A stretch of DNA of 64,000 nucleotides from SHZL01 sp963815185. GTDB lineage: Bacteria > Pseudomonadota > Gammaproteobacteria > Xanthomonadales > SZUA-36. Numbering within the stretch: position 1 is the stretch's first letter; each line of letters starts with the position of its first letter. Below, piece by piece: positions 44,451 through 53,209 of the stretch. The DNA lies in the NCBI GenBank assembly GCA_963815185.1, contig CAWFGC010000003.1, positions 1 to 64,000 of the forward strand, written 5' to 3'. The position numbers and the translations under genes were made by a program. Under the pieces are notes generated by a model, which had not been told where the DNA came from, ran no database searches, and saw only the letters and a program-made list of their open reading frames with translations.

Positions 44451-45185
44451 ATGCAACTCATTCCAGCTATTGATCTGTTGCACGGTGACGTGGTCAGGTT
44501 GCACCGCGGCAATTTCGATGACTGCACGTATTACGAGGTCAGTGCAGTGCAACTGGCGCGGGAGTATGCGGCAGCCGGCGCCCAATGGCTGCACGTCGTC
44601 GACCTCGCCGCATCGCGGGATGGCGACGCCGCGGACCTCGAAGGATTACTGCGCGTGTTGGGGCATGCTCCTCAATCAGTGCAGACGGGCGGTGGAGTCA
44701 GGACCGGCGCGGACATCGGCAAGCGGCTCGAAAACGGCGCCGATCGAGTGGTAGTCGGCACCGTCTGTGTCGCGCAAACTCCACGTTTCTTGCGCTGGCT
44801 GGACGAATTCGGTGCCGGCCGCATCGTCAGCGCACTGGACGTCATCTTCGATGACAGCGGTATACCCTGGCCGCGCATTCATGGTTGGACCAAAAGGGCT
44901 GAACGCAATCTGTGGGAGTTACTGGACGAATTGACAGCTCACGGCCTGAAGCACCTGCTGTGCACCGATATCAGCAAGGATGGCGCCCTTGGCGGACCGA
45001 ACCTGGAGCTTTATCGTCAACTGGCCGAACGGTTTCCCGACCTCGAAGTGCAGGCATCGGGCGGCGTCTCCGGACTACGCGACCTGCAAAAACTGAAAGC
45101 CACCGGCGCCGCTGCGGCCATCACCGGCAAGGCGCTGCTCGAAGGTTGCTTTACCGTACAGGAAGCGCTGGAGGCGCTGGCATGA
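44451..45185 (+). CDS. hisA: phosphoribosylformimino-AICAR ribotide isomerase
   Basis: A 244-residue TIM barrel. MQLIPAIDLLHGDVVRL, GGGVRTGADI, TDISKDGALGGPN and ASGGVSGLRDL mark the two phosphate-binding halves and catalytic aspartates. AAGGGA precedes the ATG at 44451. Confidence 0.95.
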   Translation: MQLIPAIDLLHGDVVRLHRGNFDDCTYYEVSAVQLAREYAAAGAQWLHVVDLAASRDGDAADLEGLLRVLGHAPQSVQTGGGVRTGADIGKRLENGADRVVVGTVCVAQTPRFLRWLDEFGAGRIVSALDVIFDDSGIPWPRIHGWTKRAERNLWELLDELTAHGLKHLLCTDISKDGALGGPNLELYRQLAERFPDLEVQASGGVSGLRDLQKLKATGAAAAITGKALLEGCFTVQEALEALA

Positions 45186-45970
45186 CCGCCACAACGAATC
45201 GCCTGGCCCGGCGCATCATTCCGTGCCTGGATGTGCGCGACGGCCAGGTCGTCAAGGGCGTCCGCTTTCGCGACCACCGGGTGATGGGCGATATCCTTGA
45301 ACTGGCCGCACGCTACCGCGACGAAGGCGCCGACGAACTGGTGTTCTATGACATCACCGCCAGCCCGGAAGGCCGGCATGTCGACGTCGACTGGGTGCGG
45401 CGGGTATCGGAGACCATCGATATCCCCTTTTGCGTCGCCGGCGGCATTCGCAGCACGCGCGACGCGGAGCGCATATTGAACCAGGGCGCCGACAAGGTAT
45501 CGATCAACACGCCGGCGCTGGAACGGCCGGATCTGATCGACGAACTGGTGGTCGCCTTCGGCAGCCAGTGTGTTGTGGTCGGCGTCGATTCGATCCAGGA
45601 CGAAACCGGATTCAGCGTGCGCTCACACACCGGAAACCCGGATGCGATGCGCACCCCCGGGCGCCTGACGCTGGATTGGCTGGCGGAAGTGACTGCACGG
45701 GGCGCAGGTGAAATCGTGCTCAATTGCATGTCCGCCGACGGCACCCGTGCAGGTTACGACATCGCGCAATTGAAAGCTGCACGCAACATATTGCCGATAC
45801 CGCTGGTGGCTTCGGGTGGCGCCGGCAGCGTGGACCACTTCGTCGCGGTCTTTGAGCAGGCCGATGTCGATGCGGCGCTCGCTGCCACGGTCTTCCATTC
45901 CGGACAGATTCCCATCCCGGCGCTAAAGCAAGCTTTGTCCGCTGCCGGCATTGAGGTGAGACCATGTTGA
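45182..45970 (+). CDS. hisF: imidazole glycerol phosphate synthase cyclase subunit
   Basis: A 262-residue TIM barrel. IIPCLDVRDGQVVKGVRF, PFCVAGGIRS, MSADGTRAGYDI and VASGGAGSVDHF are intact. It works with HisH. ATGA overlap with hisA. Confidence 0.96.
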   Translation: MTATTNRLARRIIPCLDVRDGQVVKGVRFRDHRVMGDILELAARYRDEGADELVFYDITASPEGRHVDVDWVRRVSETIDIPFCVAGGIRSTRDAERILNQGADKVSINTPALERPDLIDELVVAFGSQCVVVGVDSIQDETGFSVRSHTGNPDAMRTPGRLTLDWLAEVTARGAGEIVLNCMSADGTRAGYDIAQLKAARNILPIPLVASGGAGSVDHFVAVFEQADVDAALAATVFHSGQIPIPALKQALSAAGIEVRPC

Positions 45971-46590
45971 TTTCCGAACCGCAACAAGCGAAGGACCTGG
46001 CCTGGGACAAGGGCGAAGGCTTGTTGCCAGCCATCGTGCAGCATGCATTCGACGGTCGCGTGTTGATGCAGGCCTTCATGAACCTCGAAGCACTGCAGCA
46101 AACGCTGGCAACGAAACAGGTGACGTTCTGGAGCCGCTCCCGCCAGAGTCTTTGGACCAAGGGTGAGACCTCGGGCAACTTCCTGCAACTCGAGTCCATT
46201 CATGCTGATTGCGACGGCGACAGTCTACTGGTGCTGGCGCAGCCACATGGCCCGACCTGCCATCGTGGCAGCGACAGTTGCTTCGACGATGGAACGGCGG
46301 TGGCGCCCGCTCTGGCATTCCTGGCGCAACTGGAACGCCTGGTAGCACAACGCGACCGCGACCGGCCGGAAGGAAGCTACACCACCCATCTGCTGCAGGA
46401 GGGTACGCGCCGCATCGCGCAGAAAGTCGGCGAGGAAGGGGTCGAAACAGCGCTGGCTGCAACCACCGGGGACGATGAGGAATTGCGCAACGAAACGGCA
46501 GATCTTGTCTACCATCTGATGGTGCTTTTGCGCTCACGTGGATTGGCGTTCGAGGAAGTCATCAGCACCCTGAGGGGCCGCCATGGCTGA
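45964..46590 (+). CDS. hisI: bifunctional phosphoribosyl-AMP cyclohydrolase / phosphoribosyl-ATP pyrophosphatase
   Basis: A 208-residue HisI-HisE fusion (hisIE). The cyclohydrolase part has VTFWSRSRQSLWTKGETSGN and HADCDGD with cysteines in GPTCH. The pyrophosphohydrolase part has KVGEEGVETALAA and ETADLVYHLMVLL. It closes the operon and overlaps hisF by seven bases. Confidence 0.95.
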   Translation: MLISEPQQAKDLAWDKGEGLLPAIVQHAFDGRVLMQAFMNLEALQQTLATKQVTFWSRSRQSLWTKGETSGNFLQLESIHADCDGDSLLVLAQPHGPTCHRGSDSCFDDGTAVAPALAFLAQLERLVAQRDRDRPEGSYTTHLLQEGTRRIAQKVGEEGVETALAATTGDDEELRNETADLVYHLMVLLRSRGLAFEEVISTLRGRHG

Positions 46591-46740
46591 GCTGGATTCT
46601 CGCTGTGTTACCTGGAAACTCTGGAAAACATGGCCCAGGCGAGGCGGCTATACAGCAAATACGGATTCAGGCCCGTCGATCATGCGCTGGGAAACACCGG
46701 CCACTCCTCCTGCAACCGCTTCATGACCCTGGAGCTTTGA
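46591..46740 (+). pseudogene. C-terminal remnant of a GNAT acetyltransferase
   Basis: Directly after the hisIE stop and in the same frame, 49 codons read CYLETLENMAQARRLY, then YGFRPVDHALGNTGH, then SSCNRFMTLEL and a stop. That is the acetyl-CoA-binding end of a GNAT protein (ARxLYxxxGF, GHxxCNR). No catalytic front half exists. Confidence 0.6.
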
Positions 46741-46779
46741 ATCAACGGCCTGGGGCTTGGTTGTCAGATCGATGGCGCT

Positions 46780-48315
46780 CTATCTGATACCGTGCATCAA
46801 GCGGTGGATGAAGGGGGCGAGAATAAATACCACGACGCCCGCGCCCAACAGCAACCAAAAGCTCAGCGTGAAACCATCTCGTGCCGAAACCACGGTCATG
46901 CCGGCCTCGCCGCCCTCGGAGCTGATCCAGGCGGAAAATGCACCGGCCAGCGAGTTGCCGATCGAAATGCTCAGAAACCATGCGCCCATGGTCAGGCCAA
47001 CCAGGCGCGCCGGGGCGAGCTTGGTCACCATGGACAAGCCAATCGGCGACAGGTGCAGTTCACCGACGGTTTGCAGCACATAGACTGCAGCCAGGGTCCA
47101 GAACGGAATGTGGTTCTTGTCACTGACCAGATAGGTGAGGGAATACATTAGCAAAGCGAACGCCAGCGCGTTCCCGATCAGGCCGATACCAAACTTGCGT
47201 GGGATGTTTGGTTCCATTCCCCGCTTGTCGAGCCACGCCCAAAGTATCGTTACCAGCGGCGCCAATAACACGATGGCGGCTGGATTCACCGATTGGAACC
47301 AACCTACCGGAAACTCCCAGCCGCCAAACATCTGGCGGTCGACGATGCCTTCGGCGAGGAAGTTGAACGACGCGCCGGCCTGCTCGAAAAACATCCAGAA
47401 CATGATGTTGGCAATGAACAGGATCAGCAACGCGAAAATGCGATCGCGCTGGATATTGCCGTCGCGGATCCCGGCAACTACCAAAAAGGCACAGCACAGG
47501 AGGAATAGCGTGCTCAGGATGCCGCTCAGCCACTGGTTTTGTCCCAGAAGGAAGAAGATCAACGGCGTGATGAGCAGACCGGCAATGGTAACGGCGATCA
47601 TGCTGCCCCAACCCTCACGCCCGGCCGGCGCGACACCGACCAGGCCAAGTCTGCGGCGGCCAATCAGGAACCAGAAATAGCTGACCAGCATGCCCACCCC
47701 CGCGGCGGCAAAACCGTAACGTAATCCAGCCGCCTGCATGTCGGCCGCATTGAGCGATAAATATCCCATCTGAGCCGCAACCCAACCGGTCACCAATGGC
47801 GCAAAAAATGCGCCGGCATTTATGCCCATGTAAAAGATGGTAAAACCGCGGTCACGGCGCGAATCATCCGGCGCATAAAGCTTGCCCACCATCGAGGAGA
47901 TGTTTGGTTTGAACAGGCCATTGCCAACGATGACCAGGGTCAGCGCGTATTTGAACACCGTCTCGTCCGGCACCAGCAAGGTAAACAAGCCGACCGCAAC
48001 GAACAGGGCGCCCAGTAACACCGAGCGTTGATAGCCCAATATCTGGTCCGCGATATAGCCGCCCGCGATGGCGGTGGCGTATACCAGCGCGAGGTAGGCG
48101 CCGTAAGTCTGGCTGGCTGTGGCCTGCCCGGCCGGATCGCCATTGAAGAACTGCGCCACGATGTACAGGGTCAACATCCAACGCATGCCGTAGAAGCAGA
48201 ATCGCTCCCAGAATTCGGTCATGAACAACATCCACAAAGAGCGTGGATGGCCCAGCAAGTCACCGGACGGCGGCGGAATGAAGGTATCTTGTGGTCTTGC
48301 TGCAGCGCCGCTCAT
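46780..48315 (-). CDS. proton-dependent oligopeptide transporter (POT/PTR2 family)
   Basis: A 511-residue transporter with 12-14 membrane helices. The POT signature EFWERFCFYGMRWML is near residue 33, and GxxKPNISSM-type (NGLFKPNISSMVG) and FYMGINAGAFFAP motifs follow. It imports di- and tripeptides with protons. AGGGGAGA precedes the ATG at 48315. An earlier GTG or ATG at 48333-48351 is less likely. Confidence 0.9.
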   Translation of the reverse strand: MSGAAARPQDTFIPPPSGDLLGHPRSLWMLFMTEFWERFCFYGMRWMLTLYIVAQFFNGDPAGQATASQTYGAYLALVYATAIAGGYIADQILGYQRSVLLGALFVAVGLFTLLVPDETVFKYALTLVIVGNGLFKPNISSMVGKLYAPDDSRRDRGFTIFYMGINAGAFFAPLVTGWVAAQMGYLSLNAADMQAAGLRYGFAAAGVGMLVSYFWFLIGRRRLGLVGVAPAGREGWGSMIAVTIAGLLITPLIFFLLGQNQWLSGILSTLFLLCCAFLVVAGIRDGNIQRDRIFALLILFIANIMFWMFFEQAGASFNFLAEGIVDRQMFGGWEFPVGWFQSVNPAAIVLLAPLVTILWAWLDKRGMEPNIPRKFGIGLIGNALAFALLMYSLTYLVSDKNHIPFWTLAAVYVLQTVGELHLSPIGLSMVTKLAPARLVGLTMGAWFLSISIGNSLAGAFSAWISSEGGEAGMTVVSARDGFTLSFWLLLGAGVVVFILAPFIHRLMHGIR

Positions 48316-48394
48316 GCTTTGTCTCCCCTGCATGGAAATCGCGCCAAGCATACCAGAGGAATTTCATTTTGACCCGTTTAATGGATGATCCGGC

Positions 48395-48600
48395 GCCACT
48401 CGGCGTCATGTGCCTCTCCGGCTCCCGGGCCCACCGGCCTTCGGCTTCCCTCGCGCCGCGACTGTCTTCAGGGGTCGGCCTCACGGGGCATCCTGCCCCG
48501 GGCGGCCTCGAATGGACTTCCTGTCCATTCGACCCCTGGACAGCCGCTCTGCTCGGCGGTGAGCCAAGGGGAGTCGGAGAGGCACACGACGCCGGGTGGC
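48395..48600. repeat. 206-bp highly structured intergenic element with inverted ends
   Basis: The ends are 26-bp inverted repeats with two mismatches (48395-48420 and 48575-48600). Inside are a 9-bp stem CAGGGGTCG/CGACCCCTG (48469-48477/48530-48538, extended by GTC and GCG pairs past a TT bulge), hairpin CGGGGCA/TGCCCCG (48484-48500) and hairpin CGAATGGAC/GTCCATTCG (48509-48531). It is either a MITE-like repeat or a structured RNA. No target duplication or gene is evident. The 118 bases up to the next gene are purine-rich and otherwise featureless. Confidence 0.6.
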
Positions 48601-48718
48601 TATTGATGGGATGAGTTGGGACGGATCAAAACGGGGGAGAGGGGAGGAGGGTCGGCAGGAAGGGGGAGCGCGTGCGATAATCGGGGCATCGTATGGGATT
48701 GAAAGGAAGAAGCGGAAA

Positions 48719-50140
48719 ATGGATCAGCAGGCAATGCAAACATTTGTCGATGAAAAATGGAACGATGAAATCGTTCCGGAACTGGTCGAGTACATCAAGA
48801 TTCCGAACAAGTCGCCGCACTTCGACCCGGACTGGGAAGCGAACGGGTATATGGAAAACGCGGTGCAGCAAATTTTTGCCTGGTGCAAGAAACAGGATAT
48901 TCCTGGCATGACCGCCGAGATCGTGCGCTTGCCTGAGCGCACGCCGTTGATCTTCATGGAGATCCCCGGTCAAAGCGAAGACACCATCCTGCTCTATGGC
49001 CATTTGGACAAACAGCCGGAAATGACCGGCTGGGCCGATGGACTGGGGCCCTGGGTGCCGGTGATCAAAGGCGACAAGCTCTATGGCCGCGGCGGTGCGG
49101 ATGACGGCTATGCTGCGTTCGGATCACTGACCGCCATAATGGCGGTACAAAGGGAAAAACTGCCGCACGCGCGCTGCGTTGTCGTCATCGAGGCATGTGA
49201 AGAGTCCGGTAGTTACGACCTGCCCTTTTACATCGAGCATCTGTCCGATCGCATCGGCACTCCCTCCCTGGTCATCTGTCTGGATTCCGGTGCAGGCAAT
49301 TACGAGCAGCTCTGGCTTACGGTTTCGTTGAGGGGCCTGGTGGCCGGCACCCTGCGCGCCGATGTATTGAAGGAGGGTGTGCATTCCGGCTATGCATCGG
49401 GTGTAGTGCCCTCCAGCTTTCGCGTTTTAAGGCAACTGTTGAGCCGGCTCGAAAACGAGGCGAGCGGGCAGATTTTGCCCGACTACCTGCACGCCGAAAT
49501 CCCTGAACACCGCCTGCAGCAAACCCGGGAAGTGGCCGAGGCTCTGGGTGATCAGGTATTCAAATCCTATCCCTTTACCTCCGGCGCCCAGCCGATGGCG
49601 GACAATAATGTCGAGCGCCTGCTGAACCGCACCTGGCGTCCGGCCCTTTCGGTGACAGGCGCAGATGGTCTGCCGCCGCTTGCGTCCGCGGGTAATGTAC
49701 TGCGCCCCCATACGTCGCTAAAACTTTCCATGCGGCTGCCGCCGACGGTGGACGGGGAAAAAGCGACAAAGCAGATCAAGCAAACTCTTGAAGCGAACCC
49801 ACCGCAGGGAGCCACCGTGCGCTTTTCTCCCGACCCGGCTGCGTCGGGATGGAACGCCCCGGCCGTGGCTGACTGGTTGCATGCGTCTTTGCAAAGCGCT
49901 TCACAGGCGGCTTATGGGCAAGACGTGATGTACATGGGCGAAGGCGGGACCATTCCGTTTATGGCCATGCTGGGCGATGCCTTTCCCGAAGCCCAGTTCA
50001 TGATCACCGGCGTTTTGGGTCCAAATTCCAACGCCCATGGCCCCAACGAGTTCTTACACATACCCTTCGCGCGTAAATTGACGACTTGCGTGGCGCAGGT
50101 GATCAGTGACCACTATCAGCGCCGTTCCGCCGCCGGCTGA
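48719..50140 (+). CDS. M20-family metallopeptidase
   Basis: A 473-residue M20 peptidase. The first metal histidine is in LLYGHLDKQPEM, the bridging aspartate in LYGRGGADDGYA, the catalytic glutamates in IEACEESGS and the dimerisation domain at residues 215-330. It resembles the dipeptidase/carnosinase-like branch. No signal peptide is seen, so it is cytoplasmic. ATG at 48719 follows AGGAAG. It may process peptides imported by the divergently placed transporter. Confidence 0.86.
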   Translation: MDQQAMQTFVDEKWNDEIVPELVEYIKIPNKSPHFDPDWEANGYMENAVQQIFAWCKKQDIPGMTAEIVRLPERTPLIFMEIPGQSEDTILLYGHLDKQPEMTGWADGLGPWVPVIKGDKLYGRGGADDGYAAFGSLTAIMAVQREKLPHARCVVVIEACEESGSYDLPFYIEHLSDRIGTPSLVICLDSGAGNYEQLWLTVSLRGLVAGTLRADVLKEGVHSGYASGVVPSSFRVLRQLLSRLENEASGQILPDYLHAEIPEHRLQQTREVAEALGDQVFKSYPFTSGAQPMADNNVERLLNRTWRPALSVTGADGLPPLASAGNVLRPHTSLKLSMRLPPTVDGEKATKQIKQTLEANPPQGATVRFSPDPAASGWNAPAVADWLHASLQSASQAAYGQDVMYMGEGGTIPFMAMLGDAFPEAQFMITGVLGPNSNAHGPNEFLHIPFARKLTTCVAQVISDHYQRRSAAG

Positions 50141-50157
50141 GCAGGAGACCAAAGCAG

Positions 50158-50709
50158 ATGACCATCTACATGAAAGGCGTTTTGACTGCCGTTTTCCTAT
50201 GCTTGCCCTTGGCCAGCCGGGCCGAGGTGACGGAAGTTCTTGCCGGCGGCTTTTCCATCAGTCATACGGTCAACACAAGCGCCAGCGTGGCGGAAAGTTG
50301 GGCAGTGATGCTGAATCACATCGATGAATGGTGGAATCCCGAACATAGCTGGAGCGGCAGTGCTGACAACCTCTACATCAACGCTGAGGTAGGCGGCTGT
50401 TTTTGCGAACGCTTGCCCCAGGAAGAGGGCGGCGCAGGTTCAGGGGTCGAGCACCTTCGAATCATTTATCTGAACCCGAAGCATGAAGTCCGTTTTGACG
50501 GCGCCTTGGGACCACTGCAAACCATGGCTGTGGATGGCCGCATGGTGTGGAAAATTGACGCCACCGAAGCAGGCAGTGCGATCACATTCACCTACAAGGT
50601 GCACGGTGCGCTGCAAGGCGGATTTGACGGCCTTGCGCCCGCCGTCGACGGCGTCATCTCGCAGCAACTGGACCGGCTTGCGCAGCGGCTCGAAACCACT
50701 GACCAGTGA
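50158..50709 (+). CDS. exported SRPBCC-fold protein
   Basis: A 183-residue protein with signal peptide (MKGVLTAVFLCLPLASRAE) and a START/SRPBCC-like ligand-binding domain (ISHTVNTSASVAESWAVM, then VGGCFCERL, then FTYKVHG). The ligand is unknown. AGGAG precedes the ATG, 17 bp after the peptidase stop, so the two are co-transcribed. Confidence 0.75.
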   Translation: MTIYMKGVLTAVFLCLPLASRAEVTEVLAGGFSISHTVNTSASVAESWAVMLNHIDEWWNPEHSWSGSADNLYINAEVGGCFCERLPQEEGGAGSGVEHLRIIYLNPKHEVRFDGALGPLQTMAVDGRMVWKIDATEAGSAITFTYKVHGALQGGFDGLAPAVDGVISQQLDRLAQRLETTDQ

Positions 50710-50723
50710 CCTGTTACAGGCCA

Positions 50724-51638
50724 CTAATCCGCGCAATGCACCGACTGATGGCAAACCACGTCGCTATCGGGCCGCTCGATCTGGATGGTTGGGTGATGGA
50801 TACCGAACTGTGATTCCAATTGATGCGACACCTGATGCAGGAATTGATCGCTGTCCGGCATCTGTTCCATGACCAGGTGCGCAGTCAGCGCCGTGTCGGT
50901 CGTACTCATCGGCCAAATGTGCAGGTCGTGAAGCTCCTGAACGCCTGGCAGGCTGGTCAGGTAGGCGCGAACCGCTTTGGGATTGACGCCGCGCGGCACC
51001 GCATCCACCGCCAGGTTCAGGGAATCACGCAGAAAGCCCCAGGTTGACAACAGGATAACGGCGGCAATCACCAGGCTGATCATTGGGTCGATCCAGTTCC
51101 ACGCATAAAACCAGATCAAGGTCCCCGCCAGCACCACGCCAAGTGAAACCGCCGCGTCCGCCGCCATGTGCAGAAACGCGCCGCGAATATTCAGATCCTG
51201 ATCCTTGCCGGAAAGAAAGAACAGGGCCGTCGCGGTATTGATTACGACGCCAACGGTGGCCACGATCATGATGGTCATGCCTGCCGGCGCAACAGGCGCC
51301 AGCAGTCGATGAAAGGCTTCCCAGCCAATTGCACCCACCGCGCCCATCAATAACAGGCCACTGAACAGGGATGCCAGGATGGTGGCGCGCGAATAGCCGT
51401 AGGTCCGGCGCGCCGAGGGACGGCGGCGCGCCAGCGCAGCGGCACCCCAGGCCAGCAGCAAACCAAGCACGTCACTCAGGTTATGGCCGGCATCTGTAAG
51501 CAAGGCCAGCGAGTCCGACAAAACGCCAAATACGGCCTCGACCACGACAAACACCACATTCAAGGCCACACCCACCGCAAACGCGCGGTTGTAATTCGGC
51601 GGCACGTGGTGATGCGTATGACTATTGCGGCGATTCAT
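50724..51638 (-). CDS. cation diffusion facilitator metal transporter
   Basis: A 304-residue CDF protein. A histidine-rich N-terminus (HTHHHV) precedes six helices with metal-site pairs LLTDAGHNLSD and HMAADAAVSLG. The cytoplasmic C-terminal domain (LHDLHIWPMSTTDTALTAHL) is typical of Zn/Co exporters such as CzcD. It overlaps the preceding gene by four bases. Confidence 0.88.
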   Translation of the reverse strand: MNRRNSHTHHHVPPNYNRAFAVGVALNVVFVVVEAVFGVLSDSLALLTDAGHNLSDVLGLLLAWGAAALARRRPSARRTYGYSRATILASLFSGLLLMGAVGAIGWEAFHRLLAPVAPAGMTIMIVATVGVVINTATALFFLSGKDQDLNIRGAFLHMAADAAVSLGVVLAGTLIWFYAWNWIDPMISLVIAAVILLSTWGFLRDSLNLAVDAVPRGVNPKAVRAYLTSLPGVQELHDLHIWPMSTTDTALTAHLVMEQMPDSDQFLHQVSHQLESQFGIHHPTIQIERPDSDVVCHQSVHCAD

Positions 51639-51931
51639 TCCCCGTTCGCTCCTAGCTGCAATCCTTGATACAGCGTCCAGGCGCCTATCAGGATAAAGCC
51701 GCATCCAGCGATGATCGACATGGTCTTCATATTGATGAACTGGGAGAGCAAGGTTCCCGCCACGACGCCAATGGCGCTGGTCAGAACCAGGGCAGAAGCG
51801 GAACCCAGAAATACGACCCATTTGCTCGCTGCCTTATCGGCGGCAAACAGCAGAGTAGCCAATTGAGTTTTGTCAGCCAGCTCGGCAATGAATATGCCGG
51901 CGAACACGGTCGTAAAAAGTTTCCAATCCAT
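51635..51931 (-). CDS. GDT1/TMEM165-family membrane protein, half-size
   Basis: A 98-residue, three-helix protein with a single family motif, IAELADKTQLATLLFAA (ExxDKT). Family proteins are usually a duplication with two motifs and transport manganese or calcium. Single-motif bacterial forms act as dimers. Coupled to the CDF gene, it suggests divalent-metal export. Confidence 0.82.
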   Translation of the reverse strand: MDWKLFTTVFAGIFIAELADKTQLATLLFAADKAASKWVVFLGSASALVLTSAIGVVAGTLLSQFINMKTMSIIAGCGFILIGAWTLYQGLQLGANGE

Positions 51932-52078
51932 CGTCAGAATCCAGCTTGCAGCCCTGAGCCTTCATTGTACCCGTTGTGGCTAACTCTCGTGGACGCATCA
52001 GGGCCCGGGCTGATAAAATAACAGATTCGGCCCGGCGCTTTGCTGGCCCCATTACCAAAATTCCAGGCGAAACCCACG

Positions 52079-52997
52079 ATGACCGAAACAGATACCATCT
52101 GGTTTAACGGCAAATTGCGCGATCAGGCGGATTGCACTGTGCATGTGCTCAGCCACGCGCTACATTACGGCAGCTCGGTGTTCGAAGGCATTCGCGCCTA
52201 TGAAACGCCTGATGGTACAGCCGTATTCCGCTTGCGCGATCATCATCCGCCGGCTGCGTTATTCGGCGAATGTCTACCGCATCCCGCTGAGCTACAGCGA
52301 TGAAGTGTTGAACCAGGCTTGCCGCGACACGGTGCGCGCCAACGGCCTGTCCAGCGCCTACCTGCGCCCATTGGTCATGCGTGGGAACTGCGGTCTGGGC
52401 GTACTGCCCAAAGCAATGGACGTGGTCGATGTGGCCATTATTGCGGCGAAGTGGGGTGCCTACCTGGGTGAGGAAGGCCTGCGCAACGGCATTCGCGCCT
52501 GTTTCACGTCCTGGCAGAGGCTGGCTCCCAACACCATTCCGCCGGGCGTCAAGGCCGGCGGCAACTACCTGTCAGGTCAGCTTATTGGGCTGGAGGCCAG
52601 GGACCGGGGCTATGAAGAAGGCATTGCCCTGGGCACTGATGGCCTGCTCAGCGAAGGTGCCGGAGAGAATATATTCATCGTTATGCAGGGCCGGATCATG
52701 ACGCCACCGGCGTCAGCGTCGATACTCAGCGGTATCACGCGGCATACGGTCATGACGCTGGCAAGCGATCTGGGCCTGCCCGTGGTCGAGCAAACCATTG
52801 CCCGGGAACAGCTTTATGCCGCCGACGAGGTGTTCATGACCGGGACTGCGGCAGAAGTTACGCCGGTGCGTCAGGTGGACCACATGACCATCGGCAGCGG
52901 CGGTTGCGGACCCGTGACGCGTAGTCTCCAGGATGCATTTTTTGGACTCTTCAACGGCAAAACGCAAGACAAATGGGGTTGGTTGGAGCCGCTGTAA
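52079..52997 (+). CDS. ilvE: branched-chain amino acid aminotransferase IlvE, frameshifted
   Basis: A fold-type IV PLP transaminase for leucine, isoleucine and valine. The first part has IWFNGKLRD and HYGSSVFEGIRAYET. After CGCGATCAT near 52241, one extra base shifts the frame. Skipping it gives RLRDHIRRLRYSANVYRIP and an intact remainder, with the PLP lysine in PPGVKAGGNYL, then EGAGENIFIV and FMTGTAAEVTP. The repaired length of about 305 residues is normal. Confidence 0.9.
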
Positions 52998-53061
52998 GAG
53001 GATGCCGCAGGCGGGAGCACGACTGCCGGCAGCAGTTGCCGAGGAAAGCGAGACGCTATAC

Positions 53062-53076
53062 TGACAATTCTTGTCA
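53062..53076 (+). promoter_or_regulatory. dyad, possible enhancer for the sigma-54 promoter
   Basis: TGACA-ATTCT-TGTCA is a perfect 5+5 dyad about 120 bp upstream of the predicted -24 element. That is the usual distance for activator sites of sigma-54 enhancer-binding proteins. Confidence 0.4.
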
Positions 53077-53182
53077 CTGTAGCGACGGTTCCGGGCAACA
53101 TCCCAGTATTTCTCGCTGCTTCGGCGTTTGTCAAAAAACGCTAACTATCTGTTTTTAATACCTTTAAAAGTCTGGCCATAAT

Positions 53183-53199
53183 CCGGCCCGAATCTTGCA
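53183..53199 (+). promoter_or_regulatory. sigma-54 (RpoN) promoter
   Basis: CCGGCCCGAATCTTGCA matches the -24/-12 pattern: GG at 53185 and GC at 53197 with exact 10-nt spacing, and a perfect TTGCA. The TGGCAC part has two mismatches. Transcription would begin near 53210. No protein gene follows within 450 bases. Confidence 0.6.
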
Positions 53200-53209
53200 T
53201 TTATACAGT

